A stretch of DNA of 64,000 bases from Methylotuvimicrobium alcaliphilum 20Z (lineage in GTDB: Bacteria; Pseudomonadota; Gammaproteobacteria; Methylococcales; Methylomonadaceae): assembly GCF_000968535.2 (NCBI RefSeq), contig NC_016112.1:248001-312000 (forward strand), in the 5' to 3' direction. Both the position numbers and the translations under genes were made by a program. The number at the start of each line of letters is the position of its first letter. Positions within the stretch are counted from its first letter, which is position 1. This document shows, one piece after another, positions 1 to 8,554 of this stretch. The notes under the pieces are model-generated. The model did no database searches and had not been told where the DNA came from. It saw nothing but the letters and a program-made list of their open reading frames with translations.

Positions 1-110
1 TTGGGTAACAGCATAATGAAGTTTTTGCGACTACGACCGGCCCCTGCGCGGACACTTGGCTTCCGCAAGCGGAAGCATCTTGTTAATCAGGTAAGTTTTT
101 GCTACCTAAT
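1..110. repeat. Dispersed repeat R8, copy 1
   Basis: This stretch matches the reverse complement of 38585-38675 almost base for base, including the run around 'tttttgcgactacgac'. A shorter related piece lies at 56590-56650. No open frame is convincing. It is a non-coding dispersed repeat that the window start may cut. Confidence 0.7.
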
Positions 111-221
111 TTGGGCATCGGGTGCCCCGTTCGTTATTAGCGACTGGTAGAACTTTTGATGAATCCGCTTGAATTGGCCAAGGCTCCAATGGTTTCTTAC
201 ATCGAACCGAGTATCTAAATT

Positions 222-353
222 ATGGCAAAGCGGGAGATTGAGCGTTTGAATCGGGACGGCCCCATTTCTGATTATCCGTTGAGAAGTACAGTCATCAGCA
301 ACTATGAACGCATCGAGCTCAACGCAGAGCTTTTGGTTTCGGACGATGCTTAA
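222..353 (+). CDS. Possible 43-residue ORF, unrecognised
   Basis: An ATG at 222 opens a 43-codon frame ending TAA at 351-353, about 40 bp before a hairpin followed by a T-run. I recognise no family and see no strong ribosome-binding site. A second open stretch in another frame (about 141-215) ends just before it, so this could be the decayed 3' end of a larger gene. The only support is the open frame and the terminator downstream. Confidence 0.2.
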   Translation: MAKREIERLNRDGPISDYPLRSTVISNYERIELNAELLVSDDA

Positions 354-394
354 TTTACGATTGTTAGAATGACGTTAGTAATGCCATTACACCC

Positions 395-440
395 AGGACG
401 ACGGGCTTTATGCATTCATCTTTCTCGTCCTGCATTTTTT
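395..440 (+). terminator. Rho-independent-like hairpin
   Basis: An inverted pair AGGACGA (395-401) and TCGTCCT (425-431) with a long loop is followed by a T-run (435-440) on the plus strand. The T-run touches the 3' end of the minus-strand VTT gene. The long loop makes it a modest terminator candidate. Confidence 0.4.
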
Positions 441-1107
441 ACGAGCTTTTGTAACGGTATTTCTTGACGATCACCGGAAACAGCGAAATCGCGGCCACTA
501 CAGTCAATGACAGGATGATGTCGAATCGGAATATTTCCTGTAGTGAAGTAATCTGTTCGAGCTTGTCGCCGCCGTTCGCATAAATGAACGAAGCCGGCGT
601 AATGCCGGCTAGCGTGCTCGTCGCATATTTCCTGAAGGAAATTCGGGACAGGCCGGCCAAAATATTGATCAGAAAATAGGGTACGACCATAACTAACCGC
701 AACGACAAGAAATAATAAAATCCGTTTGTCTCAATTTCACTCTCAATCGTTTGCAATTTATCGTAATAACGTTTTTCAAATAGATCCTTGAATGTGTAAC
801 GGCTGATTCCGAAGCCGACCAGGCAGGCCAAAAGGGTTGCTCCGATGTTGTAAAACGCCCCCCAATAGAATCCGAAAAAGAAGCCGCCCAACACTTTCAG
901 CGGGGCGGCCAGCGGAATCGGCGAGTTGATGAAAAGCGTGCAGGCGACAAAAAACAACAGCACCGACAAACCATAATGGTCTTCGATGAAAACGCGCAGG
1001 TAGGCTTCATTGGTCTTGATATTGTCGAGCGTCAGGATACCGGCCATGTAAAAAGACATCAGGATGATCAGGCATATAATGGCCAACCATAACTTAACGT
1101 TTTTCAT
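439..1107 (-). CDS. TVP38/TMEM64-family (VTT domain) membrane protein
   Basis: The 222-residue polytopic protein starts with a transmembrane helix (residues about 7-27) and has the VTT/SNARE-associated core: an N-PIP turn near residues 62-66, a glycine-rich GGFFFGFYWG segment near 74-83 and further hydrophobic helices. This family sits in the inner membrane and is linked to lipid handling or scrambling (DedA superfamily); the substrate is unknown. Its ATG lies 9 bp after the stop of the PssA-like gene with GAGG between them, so the two are almost certainly co-transcribed and a membrane phospholipid role is plausible. Confidence 0.85.
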   Translation of the reverse strand: MKNVKLWLAIICLIILMSFYMAGILTLDNIKTNEAYLRVFIEDHYGLSVLLFFVACTLFINSPIPLAAPLKVLGGFFFGFYWGAFYNIGATLLACLVGFGISRYTFKDLFEKRYYDKLQTIESEIETNGFYYFLSLRLVMVVPYFLINILAGLSRISFRKYATSTLAGITPASFIYANGGDKLEQITSLQEIFRFDIILSLTVVAAISLFPVIVKKYRYKSS

Positions 1108-1116
1108 AGGCGAGCC

Positions 1117-1629
1117 TCAAAAGATTCGCGATATTTTTAGTGTCGAAACCATCAGCAAGCCTTGTATGACAATAATGAACGGCCATATATTCAGGCTTGC
1201 CGGAAAATTGTTGTAGATCAAAAAAAGAACCGGAAACAGTACGCCATTGACCGTAATCGGTACGCCTTCGAAACCTTGCGCTTCCGAAATATTGTATCGG
1301 GCCAGTCTGAACATGCCGCAGGTGATGAAAAATAACAACAAAACCGATACCCAGGGTGCCGGCGTTTGCAAGGCGTAAAAGAGAAACATCGGCGCGACGC
1401 CGAACGATATTAAATCGGACATTGAATCGATTTGTTTACCGAACGAATTCTTCTGATGCATCAAGCCGGCAACTTTGCCGTCCAAGATGTCGAAAATCAC
1501 CGCGATGAATAACAAAGTCGCACCGAGCACTAAATTTCCTTCGATCGACATGATGATCGAAAGAATGCCGCAGGACAGATTCGCTACCGTGAAAATGTCC
1601 GCTAGTTTCAGATATTTGATTAGATACAT
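1117..1629 (-). CDS. pssA: CDP-alcohol phosphatidyltransferase, PssA-like
   Basis: Probable CDP-diacylglycerol-serine O-phosphatidyltransferase, an integral membrane enzyme making phosphatidylserine for phosphatidylethanolamine. The CDP-alcohol transferase signature is visible from residue 50: D50-G51, A54, G64, D68, D72, followed by the SDLISFGVAP stretch typical of PssA. The Arg that normally follows Ala in DGxxAR is Gly55 here. I chose the ATG at 1629 because MYLIKYLKLADIFT matches the usual family start; an upstream ATG at 1704 would add 25 unlike residues. At 170 residues it is a short PssA. It overlaps nothing and is followed by the VTT gene. Confidence 0.8.
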   Translation of the reverse strand: MYLIKYLKLADIFTVANLSCGILSIIMSIEGNLVLGATLLFIAVIFDILDGKVAGLMHQKNSFGKQIDSMSDLISFGVAPMFLFYALQTPAPWVSVLLLFFITCGMFRLARYNISEAQGFEGVPITVNGVLFPVLFLIYNNFPASLNIWPFIIVIQGLLMVSTLKISRIF

Positions 1630-1828
1630 GACCGCCCCGCTGAAATTAACCCCGATACGCGATCGTAAAAAGATATTGTGACAGGATGATGAAGCGATAA
1701 CCATTTAGTCATCGCCGGCCGATCCCAGTTAAATCGAGAACAGTCATCGATTTGTCATATTATCGAGCCAATATAAGATTTCGGAATCGCAACACCGATA
1801 CGAATTTTCCAACTTTAAAATTTGTGCT

Positions 1829-2467
1829 ATGACCAACAATAATCTCGAGCATCATCTAAATTCCCGTCCGCTGGACACAATATTCAAAGAACATCTCGAT
1901 AATTCCCTCGACTGTGCACAGGCATTGGGCCTGCTGTTTTCGAATTTGGACGAACGCGGTCTCCACATCGCTCAAGCAAAGATTCTGGAGGAAAAGGGAG
2001 ACAAATTGACCGAGGAAGCGTTTCGCGCGCTCGAGCATTTGACCTACTCGGAGTACATTCGCATCACCGAGGAATTGATCAAACGCCTCGATGATATCGT
2101 CGATGGCCTCAACAATACCGCACGCCTGATTGATATCTGTCACCCCAAACAAATCGAAGACGCCGCGCATGTCATGCTCAAGGTAATACTATCGATGATC
2201 GACCGGCTCAGAATCGAAATCGGCGAGTATCCTAACAATGAATTGGCTAACGTCAGAGCGTGCTCCAAGGAACTCAAACACCATGAATCTAGCGCCGATG
2301 GCATCTATCACGACTGGCGTAAGAAACAACGCAGTCTTCTCGTAATGTCTTTGATCGACGAGAGCAATTGGACCGAAATTCTAGGTGTGCTCGAGGAAAC
2401 GACTGATGCTGCCTATCATGCAGCGCTGTTATTCGAGCGCATTATCCGTTATCGCCAGAGAGCTTGA
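1829..2467 (+). CDS. DUF47 family (PhoU-like) protein
   Basis: A 212-residue, all-helical soluble protein resembling the DUF47/TIGR00153 family, distant PhoU relatives usually encoded next to Pit-type low-affinity phosphate transporters. The EEKGDKLTEEAF stretch near residues 52-63 matches the E-x-x-x-D metal-binding helices of PhoU-like folds. No pit gene is adjacent. It lies alone between the pssA promoter side and a pseudogene. Family assignment is good; the role in phosphate control is inferred from the family. Confidence 0.75.
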   Translation: MTNNNLEHHLNSRPLDTIFKEHLDNSLDCAQALGLLFSNLDERGLHIAQAKILEEKGDKLTEEAFRALEHLTYSEYIRITEELIKRLDDIVDGLNNTARLIDICHPKQIEDAAHVMLKVILSMIDRLRIEIGEYPNNELANVRACSKELKHHESSADGIYHDWRKKQRSLLVMSLIDESNWTEILGVLEETTDAAYHAALLFERIIRYRQRA

Positions 2468-2703
2468 GCCGGGTTGGATCGTTGTTCATGAGGAGTTTTA
2501 CTGACGATATAGAGCTATTCACTATTCGCAGAGAAAAAGATGATTTGATAATAAAACAAGACAAAAAGCCGGAAACCGATCATTCCGGGTTTTGCAAGCC
2601 TTCTGCAGTCGAAATTATTGGCTTGTCCCTCAAGTGTGTAAAGTAATTATCGGTATTAGTCTCTCGACGAGTTAGCTTATCTCGAAGTGCCGATCAGACC
2701 GAA

Positions 2704-3142
2704 TTAGCAAGCGTTCAAGCGCTTTTTCAAGCACAGCAATCCCATCAGGCCGCTGCCTATCAGCCACACTGGGCTCGGTACAGGCACCTCGGCTACTTGC
2801 CCGGGACTGACTGCCCCCAGCGAAGTACTGAGAAGACTTGATGAAGTGGAGCTGAAGGCCGCTGAGGGTATCGAAGTGCCATGCGTTACCAGGAGAGGGT
2901 GCGCATTCAGTATCCGACCACTACGTTAAGGCTTGCTCGTTAATGAAGGTATTGGTGTCAAGGATAGGGCTAGATTTTAATCCACCCAGTTCGCTGTAGA
3001 ACAATTGACCCAGTTCACTGTCGGTTTGGTTAAATCCAGTTTGCGGATTGTTTCCAGTCGAAGGTAAGCGCCATTGGTTGCTGCCGCCGTATGTGATGTT
3101 GTTCAAGTAATTGACGAAGGCTTTGGCACCCCGGCAAGTCAT
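2704..3142 (-). pseudogene. Remnant of DUF1566 / PEP-CTERM exported protein
   Basis: Reading the minus strand, 3142-2924 encodes a DUF1566 (Lcl C-terminal-like) stretch with WRLPSTGNN and SELGQLFYSELGG. An in-frame TAG at 2921-2923 sits where the family has Tyr (TYWSDTE), after which the same frame continues as WSDTECAPSPGNAWHFDT. A +1 slip in the five-base C-run at 2814-2818 then leads into SPGQVAEVPVPSP and the hydrophobic PEP-CTERM anchor VWLIGSGLMGLLCLKKR, with TAA at 2704-2706. The 5' part is missing and is replaced by a scrap of repeat R1. Nonsense, frameshift and truncation together make this a dead gene. Confidence 0.8.
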
Positions 3143-3146
3143 TGAT

Positions 3147-3173
3147 GCCGAATTTTGATCTACGATGGGTATA
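3147..3173. repeat. R1 repeat, partial copy A
   Basis: The right end of repeat R1 (gccgaattttgatctac, then gggtata) survives here and directly abuts the broken 5' end of the DUF1566 remnant. The rest of R1 is absent. Confidence 0.75.
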
Positions 3174-3190
3174 CTCCGTGTGACGATGTA

Positions 3191-3226
3191 CGAAAAAGGC
3201 GCATCGGCATCAGCGCGATGCGCCTT
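3191..3226 (-). terminator. Rho-independent terminator of the phytase-like gene
   Basis: A perfect 11-bp stem (3196-3206 with 3216-3226) and a 9-base loop are followed, reading the minus strand, by a run of five T. It lies 18 bp past the stop of the phytase-like gene. Confidence 0.8.
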
Positions 3227-3243
3227 GTCTTAAGATCGCTGAT

Positions 3244-4632
3244 CTAGCGACCGAAACCGGCGCCTTTGACGATATCGACGCGGATTCGCTGGCCGGTGAT
3301 ACCGAAATCGTCGTCATTGATCAGCATCAATTCTTTTTGGTTGGTCAAGCCCAGTCCTTCCAGCTTCTCGGCGAATTGCGGCTCGGCGCCGTCAAGCGAA
3401 GAAGCAATGAAGCGGAGTTTTTTTTCGACCGGTTTAACGCCTACCGCCGACAAATCCGGATATTGTTCAAGCGTTGGAATGGTCAGAGGGTCGTCCCATT
3501 CGGAACCCGCAATGTTGGTCGCGTCTTTCAGATCGATCTCGTACAACGCGGTTGCTTGGTCGGTACGCTCGATGATCAAAAACTTTTCTTTATCGAGCCA
3601 CATCATTTCGCTGATGCGCAGATCGCGTACCCGGTTGGCATCAGTCACACCGACATTTTGTAAGATACTGACCGGATCGAGCTGATAGACCCATTCGCCG
3701 ATGACCTCGATCTTCGAACCTTTAGGATGTGCTTTCAGGCGCGCTTTATAGAGGCGAATGTTCGGCGTATCACGCACTGATGTATTCGGGTTGTCGAGCG
3801 GGCTTTGTACGATGAAATACAGAAACCGGAAATCCGGCGAGACCGCCATTGATTCGATGCCGCGATTGATGCGGCGCTTGGCCAACAACTCCGGCAACGA
3901 GCCTTCGACCGGGTAGCCGGCAGGCAAGCCTTCAATCGGATGTGTGTACTCGTTCTCGGTACCGGCCGGCACGAAACGTTTCAGAATGCGTCCGTCCGAG
4001 GCGACTTCGACAAAACCGGTAGCGTTCTCTTCGCCGATGAAAAACCGCCCGCCGAAATGAGGCAAGCGAACCAAGCCTTCGGCATCGATTGCGCCTGCAT
4101 CTTGATCGAGCACGTTACCGGCGCCGTCGCGCGGTATCTCGGTCGTGCCGGTGATTTGCGGGTTCAGCAAACCGCTGATCGGCGTGCCGTCAATATTGCG
4201 TAATGGAATGACTTTAAGCACTTTCAACAACCCGCTTTTTTCCATGCGCAGTTGATAGATACTGGGGGCGTAATCCGGACGTGGGTAGATACGCCCGACG
4301 CCGGCAGCGACTCCCCGCTGCGGATCGGCTGGACATGCAACTGCTGCGGTCAATCCCAATACCGAAGGCGCGGCATCGCAGGTAAAATTCGGTCCACGGT
4401 CCCCGACCGTCCAAATGATGTTGGGTGCATCGCCCGGTCCACGATAACTGCCGCTGCCGGCACCGCCGAACAACGAAAGCGTGTTTCCACCCGCCGGATG
4501 GGTGTAGTAACCCAAATCGAGCGATGGATCGTCGATTGCGGGCTCGAAAGAGGCCTTAATTTCAAGGGCCGATACGCCGGCAACCTGAACCAGGAGGCCC
4601 GCACCGATTAGTGATCGAATCATTTTTTTCAT
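3244..4632 (-). CDS. Exported esterase-like protein of the phytase-like family
   Basis: The 462-residue precursor has a clear signal peptide (MKKMIRSLIGAGLLVQ... ending near ALEI) followed by a domain resembling PF13449 'esterase-like activity of phytase', a beta-propeller-like fold: WTVGDRGPN near residue 70, DAEGLVRLP, FIGEEN and ERTDQATALYEIDL later on. Members are periplasmic or secreted; the natural substrate is usually unknown, so phosphate-ester hydrolysis is only suggested by the family name. The start at 4632 is preceded by GAGGA 6 bp away; the ATG at 4686 would bury the signal peptide. A strong terminator follows and it appears monocistronic. Confidence 0.8.
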   Translation of the reverse strand: MKKMIRSLIGAGLLVQVAGVSALEIKASFEPAIDDPSLDLGYYTHPAGGNTLSLFGGAGSGSYRGPGDAPNIIWTVGDRGPNFTCDAAPSVLGLTAAVACPADPQRGVAAGVGRIYPRPDYAPSIYQLRMEKSGLLKVLKVIPLRNIDGTPISGLLNPQITGTTEIPRDGAGNVLDQDAGAIDAEGLVRLPHFGGRFFIGEENATGFVEVASDGRILKRFVPAGTENEYTHPIEGLPAGYPVEGSLPELLAKRRINRGIESMAVSPDFRFLYFIVQSPLDNPNTSVRDTPNIRLYKARLKAHPKGSKIEVIGEWVYQLDPVSILQNVGVTDANRVRDLRISEMMWLDKEKFLIIERTDQATALYEIDLKDATNIAGSEWDDPLTIPTLEQYPDLSAVGVKPVEKKLRFIASSLDGAEPQFAEKLEGLGLTNQKELMLINDDDFGITGQRIRVDIVKGAGFGR

Positions 4633-5191
4633 TTTGTCCTCAATTGTTATGGTTGATTTGATCGGGCTGACTGCAGTCAAACTCAACCGCTCGATTGCAG
4701 CCAGACGGACGCTTTCTTTTACTGCAACTGGTTATGTAAGTGCGAAAGTGTTTATACCACTGACGATAATCCGCCAGCGTTACGCAACCGTCATTGTTGT
4801 CGATGCTAACGCAAGCAGAGTCTGCTCTCGAATCGTTATAAAATGATGACGGTTCAAAGGCATTTTGATGAAAAGTAATACGCAATAGATACAAGCCATG
4901 AAGCATGCCGAAGGTTTTCGAAAAATGTATGGGGATTGCGCGGTTCTGAAGAAGCAGGCTACGATCACGAAAAAAATATACATCCCTGGACATAGGATTC
5001 CGGCAGTGAGGATAGAGTGGTTTGCTTGCTTATGGTAATGGTGTGGTGATCGACTGCGTTGAAAATTCGGATGGCGCTGGAAGTTTAACCGGTTCACCGT
5101 CTAGCGTTTGTTGTAAGTAGTCGATCAAACCTTGCACGTAATTAATGAAGGTATCGGGGGGGCATTTTAAGGCGGGTAAAAAAACATGAAA
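4633..5191. other. 560-bp region without a supported gene
   Basis: No convincing gene is seen. On the minus strand one frame contains a calcium-loop-like DNNDGCVTL stretch (about 4797-4771), and another has a protein-like open tail ending TAA near 5036, neither with a credible start. They may be decayed fragments. The right end holds the promoter of the next gene. Confidence 0.4.
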
Positions 5192-5216
5192 AACAGTATA
5201 AACGGTATATACTGTT
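5192..5216. promoter_or_regulatory. Perfect 9-7-9 inverted repeat, probable operator
   Basis: AACAGTATA (5192-5200) and TATACTGTT (5208-5216) are exact inverted copies with a 7-base spacer, 25 bp upstream of the ATG of a ribbon-helix-helix-like gene. The position over the promoter fits autoregulation by that protein. This is inference from symmetry and location. Confidence 0.65.
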
Positions 5217-5241
5217 AATGAACTTGTCTTAAGGAGGCATC

Positions 5242-5655
5242 ATGAATACAACCAAGCCAAAATCAAAAAATTCGGCAATAGAATCAATTGAAACCGAAAC
5301 CCCGCTTCCGGCAAAAAAAGCGCCTAAAAAACAGGCTGCTGCTAAATCAGCCGAATTTGCCGAGCCGGAAATTAACGTTAAAAAAGCTGAAAGCGAAGCT
5401 AAAAAGCCGCTCAAAAAGAAAAAAGCCGCCAAGTCCAAAGTGATCCGCGACAGTTTTTCGTTTCCTGAAGAGGATTACCAGAAAATTTCGGAGTTGAAGA
5501 AAACCTGCCTAACGGCCGGCGTTCATGTCAAAAAAGGTGAAATTCTTCGTGCCGGACTACATTTATTAACGAAATTGGACATTGATGGTCTAAAACAGGC
5601 TGTGGAGCAAGTCGAAAAAGTCAAAACCGGCCGGCCAAACGCTTCTGAATCTTAG
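5242..5655 (+). CDS. Lys/Ala-rich protein with C-terminal ribbon-helix-helix-like domain
   Basis: The 137-residue protein has two parts. Residues 1-68 are a low-complexity Lys/Ala/Glu/Pro tail like histone H1 or AlgP tails, with repeated KK and AKK. Residues about 69-115 (VIRDSFSFPEEDYQKI then LKKTCLTAGVHVKKGEILRAGL) look like a short beta strand plus two helices of a ribbon-helix-helix DNA-binding fold, as found in small proteobacterial nucleoid or regulator proteins. A good Shine-Dalgarno (aaGGAGG) lies upstream. The perfect palindrome at 5192-5216 suggests it represses its own promoter. Exact function unknown. Confidence 0.7.
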   Translation: MNTTKPKSKNSAIESIETETPLPAKKAPKKQAAAKSAEFAEPEINVKKAESEAKKPLKKKKAAKSKVIRDSFSFPEEDYQKISELKKTCLTAGVHVKKGEILRAGLHLLTKLDIDGLKQAVEQVEKVKTGRPNASES

Positions 5656-5713
5656 CCGATAAGATCTATCGGATGGTTTTGGGCGTCTTCGTTAGCCATA
5701 CCCCTCATCTTCA

Positions 5714-5896
5714 TATACCTTTCACACTTCAAATTTCGGCAGTGCCAGAGGAGGCGCCTGGGTGCCCGGTCGATTTTCGCTCCTGCAAAATCGACATTCA
5801 CGCCATCCATGGCGCTGGCATAGAGACTACATGGACGTATTCACGGCGTCCTTTAGCGGACACCCAGGCGCCGAATTTTGATCTACGACGGGTATA
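5714..5896. repeat. R1 repeat, copy B
   Basis: Full-length R1: starts TATACCTTT, carries the shared core with ACATGGACGTATTCACGGCG and ends GATCTACGACGGGTATA. The outer TATACC and GGTATA are inverted. This copy holds an extra internal hairpin around 5762-5815. The following 60 bp (to about 5950) resemble the tail of repeat R3 (ttgagtat, agagggagta). Confidence 0.85.
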
Positions 5897-5990
5897 AAGT
5901 TAGACAATTTTTGAGTATAGAGGGAGTAATTGGTTTTAACTCAATTGTCTTTTTTTCATGCTAGAGTTTTGGGATGCTGAATAAAAAACA

Positions 5991-7022
5991 ATGCCATTGG
6001 CTGTCATGACCGGAGTTAAATTTCCTGAACTTGACCAATTAGAACGCATTATCGATCAACTCGGTACACGGGCTCAAACCGAGGTGATTTCGCGGATTCA
6101 ATGCCGGGAGCTTGAATTTCCGATACATTGCATCAGCATCGGAGCGGCAGGGCCCGATGTGCCCGTTCTGGGTTTTTTCGGCGGTGTGCATGGACTCGAA
6201 AAAATCGGTTCCGAGGTGATCTTGTCCTACCTTCAAACCGTCGTTCAATTGCTGGATTGGGATCGTGAGTTGCTGACCCGCCTCGAGCAATTGCGATTGG
6301 TATTCGTGCCCATCGTAAATCCGGTCGGAGTTTATCTCGGTACTCGTTGTAATGGCAACGGCGTCGATTTAATGCGCAACTCACCCGTCGAGGGTCCGGG
6401 CAAACGCCGATTATATAGCGGGCATCGAATCTCGGCCCGACTGCCTTGGTATCGAGGTAATAAAGTGAAAATGGAGCTGGAAGCGCAAGCTTTGTGTAAC
6501 GTCGTTGAGCGCCACCTTTTCAACTCGCCCTTATCGATTGCGCTTGATTTGCACTCGGGTTTCGGTGTTCGGGATCGCTTGTGGTTTCCGTACGCATCAA
6601 AAAAAACGCCTTTTACTTTTATTGCGGAAACCGTGGCCTTAAAGGAACGCTATGACCGTTGTTATCCGCATCATATCTACACGATTGAGCCGACTTGCAA
6701 AGAATACGTTATCAATGGCGATTTGTGGGATTACTTATTCGATGAGTTCATTGAAAGGTTTGGTACCGAGCGGCTATTTCTTCCGTTTACGTTGGAGATG
6801 GGGTCTTGGATTTGGTTACGCAAAAACCCGATGCATCTCTTTCAGAAACACGGTTTGTTTCATCCGATCTTACCGCATCGCCGGGAGAGAATTCTAAGGC
6901 GGCACTTTATGCTGTTCGACTTTCTACAACGGAGTTTATTGTATCCGGAACATTGGGCAAAGCTCGATCAGCAACAAAAACAACATAATCAAAATAAGGC
7001 ATTAGGTCTTTGGTATGGATGA
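5991..7022 (+). CDS. M14-family zinc carboxypeptidase-like protein
   Basis: The 343-residue cytoplasmic protein shows the M14 metallopeptidase signature: H67-x2-E70 (GGVHGLEK) as zinc ligands, the VNPVG substrate-binding turn near 110, an Asn-Arg pair in NGNGVDLMRNSP near 125-135, the third zinc ligand in ALDLHSGFG near 184, and the general-base Glu in FTLEMGSW near 270. It is closest in style to succinylglutamate desuccinylase/aspartoacylase-like M14 proteins acting on small peptides or acyl amino acids. No signal peptide is present. The start is uncertain (ATG at 5991 or 6006; neither has a strong ribosome-binding site). Its 3' end overlaps the next gene by 8 bp, so the pair is translationally coupled. 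Confidence 0.8.
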   Translation: MPLAVMTGVKFPELDQLERIIDQLGTRAQTEVISRIQCRELEFPIHCISIGAAGPDVPVLGFFGGVHGLEKIGSEVILSYLQTVVQLLDWDRELLTRLEQLRLVFVPIVNPVGVYLGTRCNGNGVDLMRNSPVEGPGKRRLYSGHRISARLPWYRGNKVKMELEAQALCNVVERHLFNSPLSIALDLHSGFGVRDRLWFPYASKKTPFTFIAETVALKERYDRCYPHHIYTIEPTCKEYVINGDLWDYLFDEFIERFGTERLFLPFTLEMGSWIWLRKNPMHLFQKHGLFHPILPHRRERILRRHFMLFDFLQRSLLYPEHWAKLDQQQKQHNQNKALGLWYG

Positions 7023-7815
7023 GGCGCTCGGAAAACATTGGATTCTGCTTAGAGGCTTGGCTAGGGAGTCCGCGCATTGGGGCGATTTTGTACCGCTATT
7101 GCAAGATGCATTTCCGGCATCCCGGATCAGCTTGATCGATTTGCCGGGCACAGGTTGCTATTATCGAAAGGCCAGTCCATGTTCGATACGAGCGATAGTA
7201 GAAAGTGTTCGTGGTGATGCACTCGCGAAAGGCTGGCTGGAAAAGCCTGTCTCAATTCTGGGACTTTCATTCGGCGCGATGGTTGCCTGGGAATGGTTGA
7301 GTCGTCATCCTGAAGACATTGCGGGCGAGGTTTTGATGAATACCAGCTTTGCCGATCTAAGTCCCTTTTATATGCGCTTACGTCGGCAAAGTTATCGCGA
7401 TTTTGCAGAATTGGCGATGACGCGCGATATTTTTCGACGAGAATCCCGCATTGTTCGTTTGGTTAGTAATCGTAAAGATCGGTATGAGGCGACAATCGAG
7501 GAATGGTCGCGGATACAAAAAGCACGGCCTATATCTACTAAAAATGCTTTACGGCAGATTGTTGCGGCAGCCACTTATAAGCCGAGTCATAGCAAGCCGC
7601 AACAGCCGGTTTTGTTATTGAACGGGCAGGGCGATCGTCTGGTATCGCCCGTATGTTCTGAGGCTATTCATAAAAAATGGCGTATTGAACTGCGTGCCCA
7701 TCCCTGGGCAGGCCATGATTTGACTCTCGATGACGGCGGATGGGTGGCGACGCAAATACAGGATTGGGTGTTTCAAAGAACGTCGTGCATCGACAGAGAG
7801 CCCGAGCAACTATAA
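7015..7815 (+). CDS. Alpha/beta-fold hydrolase
   Basis: A 266-residue alpha/beta hydrolase, BioH/lipase-like in layout. The nucleophile elbow is GLSFG with Ser85, an acid is likely in NGQGDRLVS near 203-211, and the catalytic His lies in WAGHDLTLDD near 234. No signal peptide, so cytosolic. It overlaps the M14 peptidase gene, suggesting a shared substrate pathway such as cleavage of an acylated peptide or amino acid; that link is inference. The stop TAA lies within the terminal TATA of repeat R1 copy C, which therefore borders directly on the coding end. Confidence 0.8.
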   Translation: MDEALGKHWILLRGLARESAHWGDFVPLLQDAFPASRISLIDLPGTGCYYRKASPCSIRAIVESVRGDALAKGWLEKPVSILGLSFGAMVAWEWLSRHPEDIAGEVLMNTSFADLSPFYMRLRRQSYRDFAELAMTRDIFRRESRIVRLVSNRKDRYEATIEEWSRIQKARPISTKNALRQIVAAATYKPSHSKPQQPVLLLNGQGDRLVSPVCSEAIHKKWRIELRAHPWAGHDLTLDDGGWVATQIQDWVFQRTSCIDREPEQL

Positions 7816-7972
7816 CCCATCGTAGATCAAAATTCGTCACCGGGGTGTTCGTCAAAGGACGCCGTGAATACATTCATGTAGGCTCTATGCCAGCTCCTTG
7901 CTGGCAAAGCCTTTGCCGCACACCCCAGTGCCTCCTCAGGCGCTGCCGAAATTTGAAGTACGAAAGGCATAG
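7811..7972. repeat. R1 repeat, copy C (inverted)
   Basis: Inverted full-length R1, running from TATAACCCATCGTAGATC to the CGAAAGGCATA end. Its first bases supply the stop codon of the hydrolase. The central hairpin (gccagctccttgctggc) is retained. Confidence 0.85.
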
Positions 7973-8101
7973 TTCAATAACTTGCTATGAGCATGTATAG
8001 AGCATTCACTCACCCAAGAGGTTAGCGAGAACGCTTAGCTAATGTCTTGAAATTCTTCAGGAACCTTGTTTTCTTCATGGTTAAGCTGCCAAATTTAGGA
8101 T
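7973..8101. repeat. Dispersed repeat R6, copy 1
   Basis: This stretch matches the reverse complement of 25672-25800 closely, including acccaagaggtta and the ttcatggttaa tail, with scattered substitutions. It is non-coding and joined directly to R1 copy C. Confidence 0.7.
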
Positions 8102-8113
8102 CATGAGCAATGA

Positions 8114-8299
8114 CTAGGCATAGACATCAATGCCGCCCTTGGCTGCGGACGTCGACTCGATCAACTTTACTACGGCTTCGCCTTCCGCTTCTTGTTGATC
8201 TTGAATTTTATTGAGTACCGCGACATTGGCATCGAGTGCGGTTTGCTGTACGGACATTCGGGTGGCTAGACTGGCTAAGCCCGAGACGGAATCTACCAT
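8114..8299 (-). CDS. YjfB family putative motility protein
   Basis: A 61-residue protein beginning MVDSVSGLASLATRMSVQQT matches the YjfB/PF14070 family of short helical proteins annotated as putative motility proteins. Alternating Ser/Ala/Gln and the LNKIQDQQEAEGEAV stretch are typical. The start at 8299 has GAGGAG 7 bp upstream; a further ATG at 8344 lacks this. No flagellar gene is nearby, so the motility role rests only on the family name. Confidence 0.7.
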   Translation of the reverse strand: MVDSVSGLASLATRMSVQQTALDANVAVLNKIQDQQEAEGEAVVKLIESTSAAKGGIDVYA

Positions 8300-8554
8300 G
8301 ACATACTCCTCTTTTTTATTTAATCGCAAACGGGTTATCGGCAAGACCTCACGTTACTTGAGATGCGGCGTGTTTCGATTTTATGAGAAGGACTAATTAT
8401 GGTTATGGCTCTCAGGTATGTATTGAAAACCGGAATGGTAGCGCCGCATTTCTATCGCAAGGAGCATTAAAAGGGGCCCCTATCAAGCGGCGCTGAAAAG
8501 GGAGAGAAACGTTGGAATTGTTATCCGATATAACGATGCTACTTAGTTAAAAAG

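Noticed and set aside
2464-2646. 60-codon frame starting TTG and overlapping the stop of the DUF47 gene
   Set aside because: No ribosome-binding site, no family resemblance and poor start; probably chance.
3266-3685. Long open frame opposite the phytase-like gene
   Set aside because: Antisense shadow of a clearly coding frame.
4771-4800. EF-hand/dockerin-like DNNDGCVTL loop on the minus strand
   Set aside because: Single short motif in a frame without a credible start; it may be chance.
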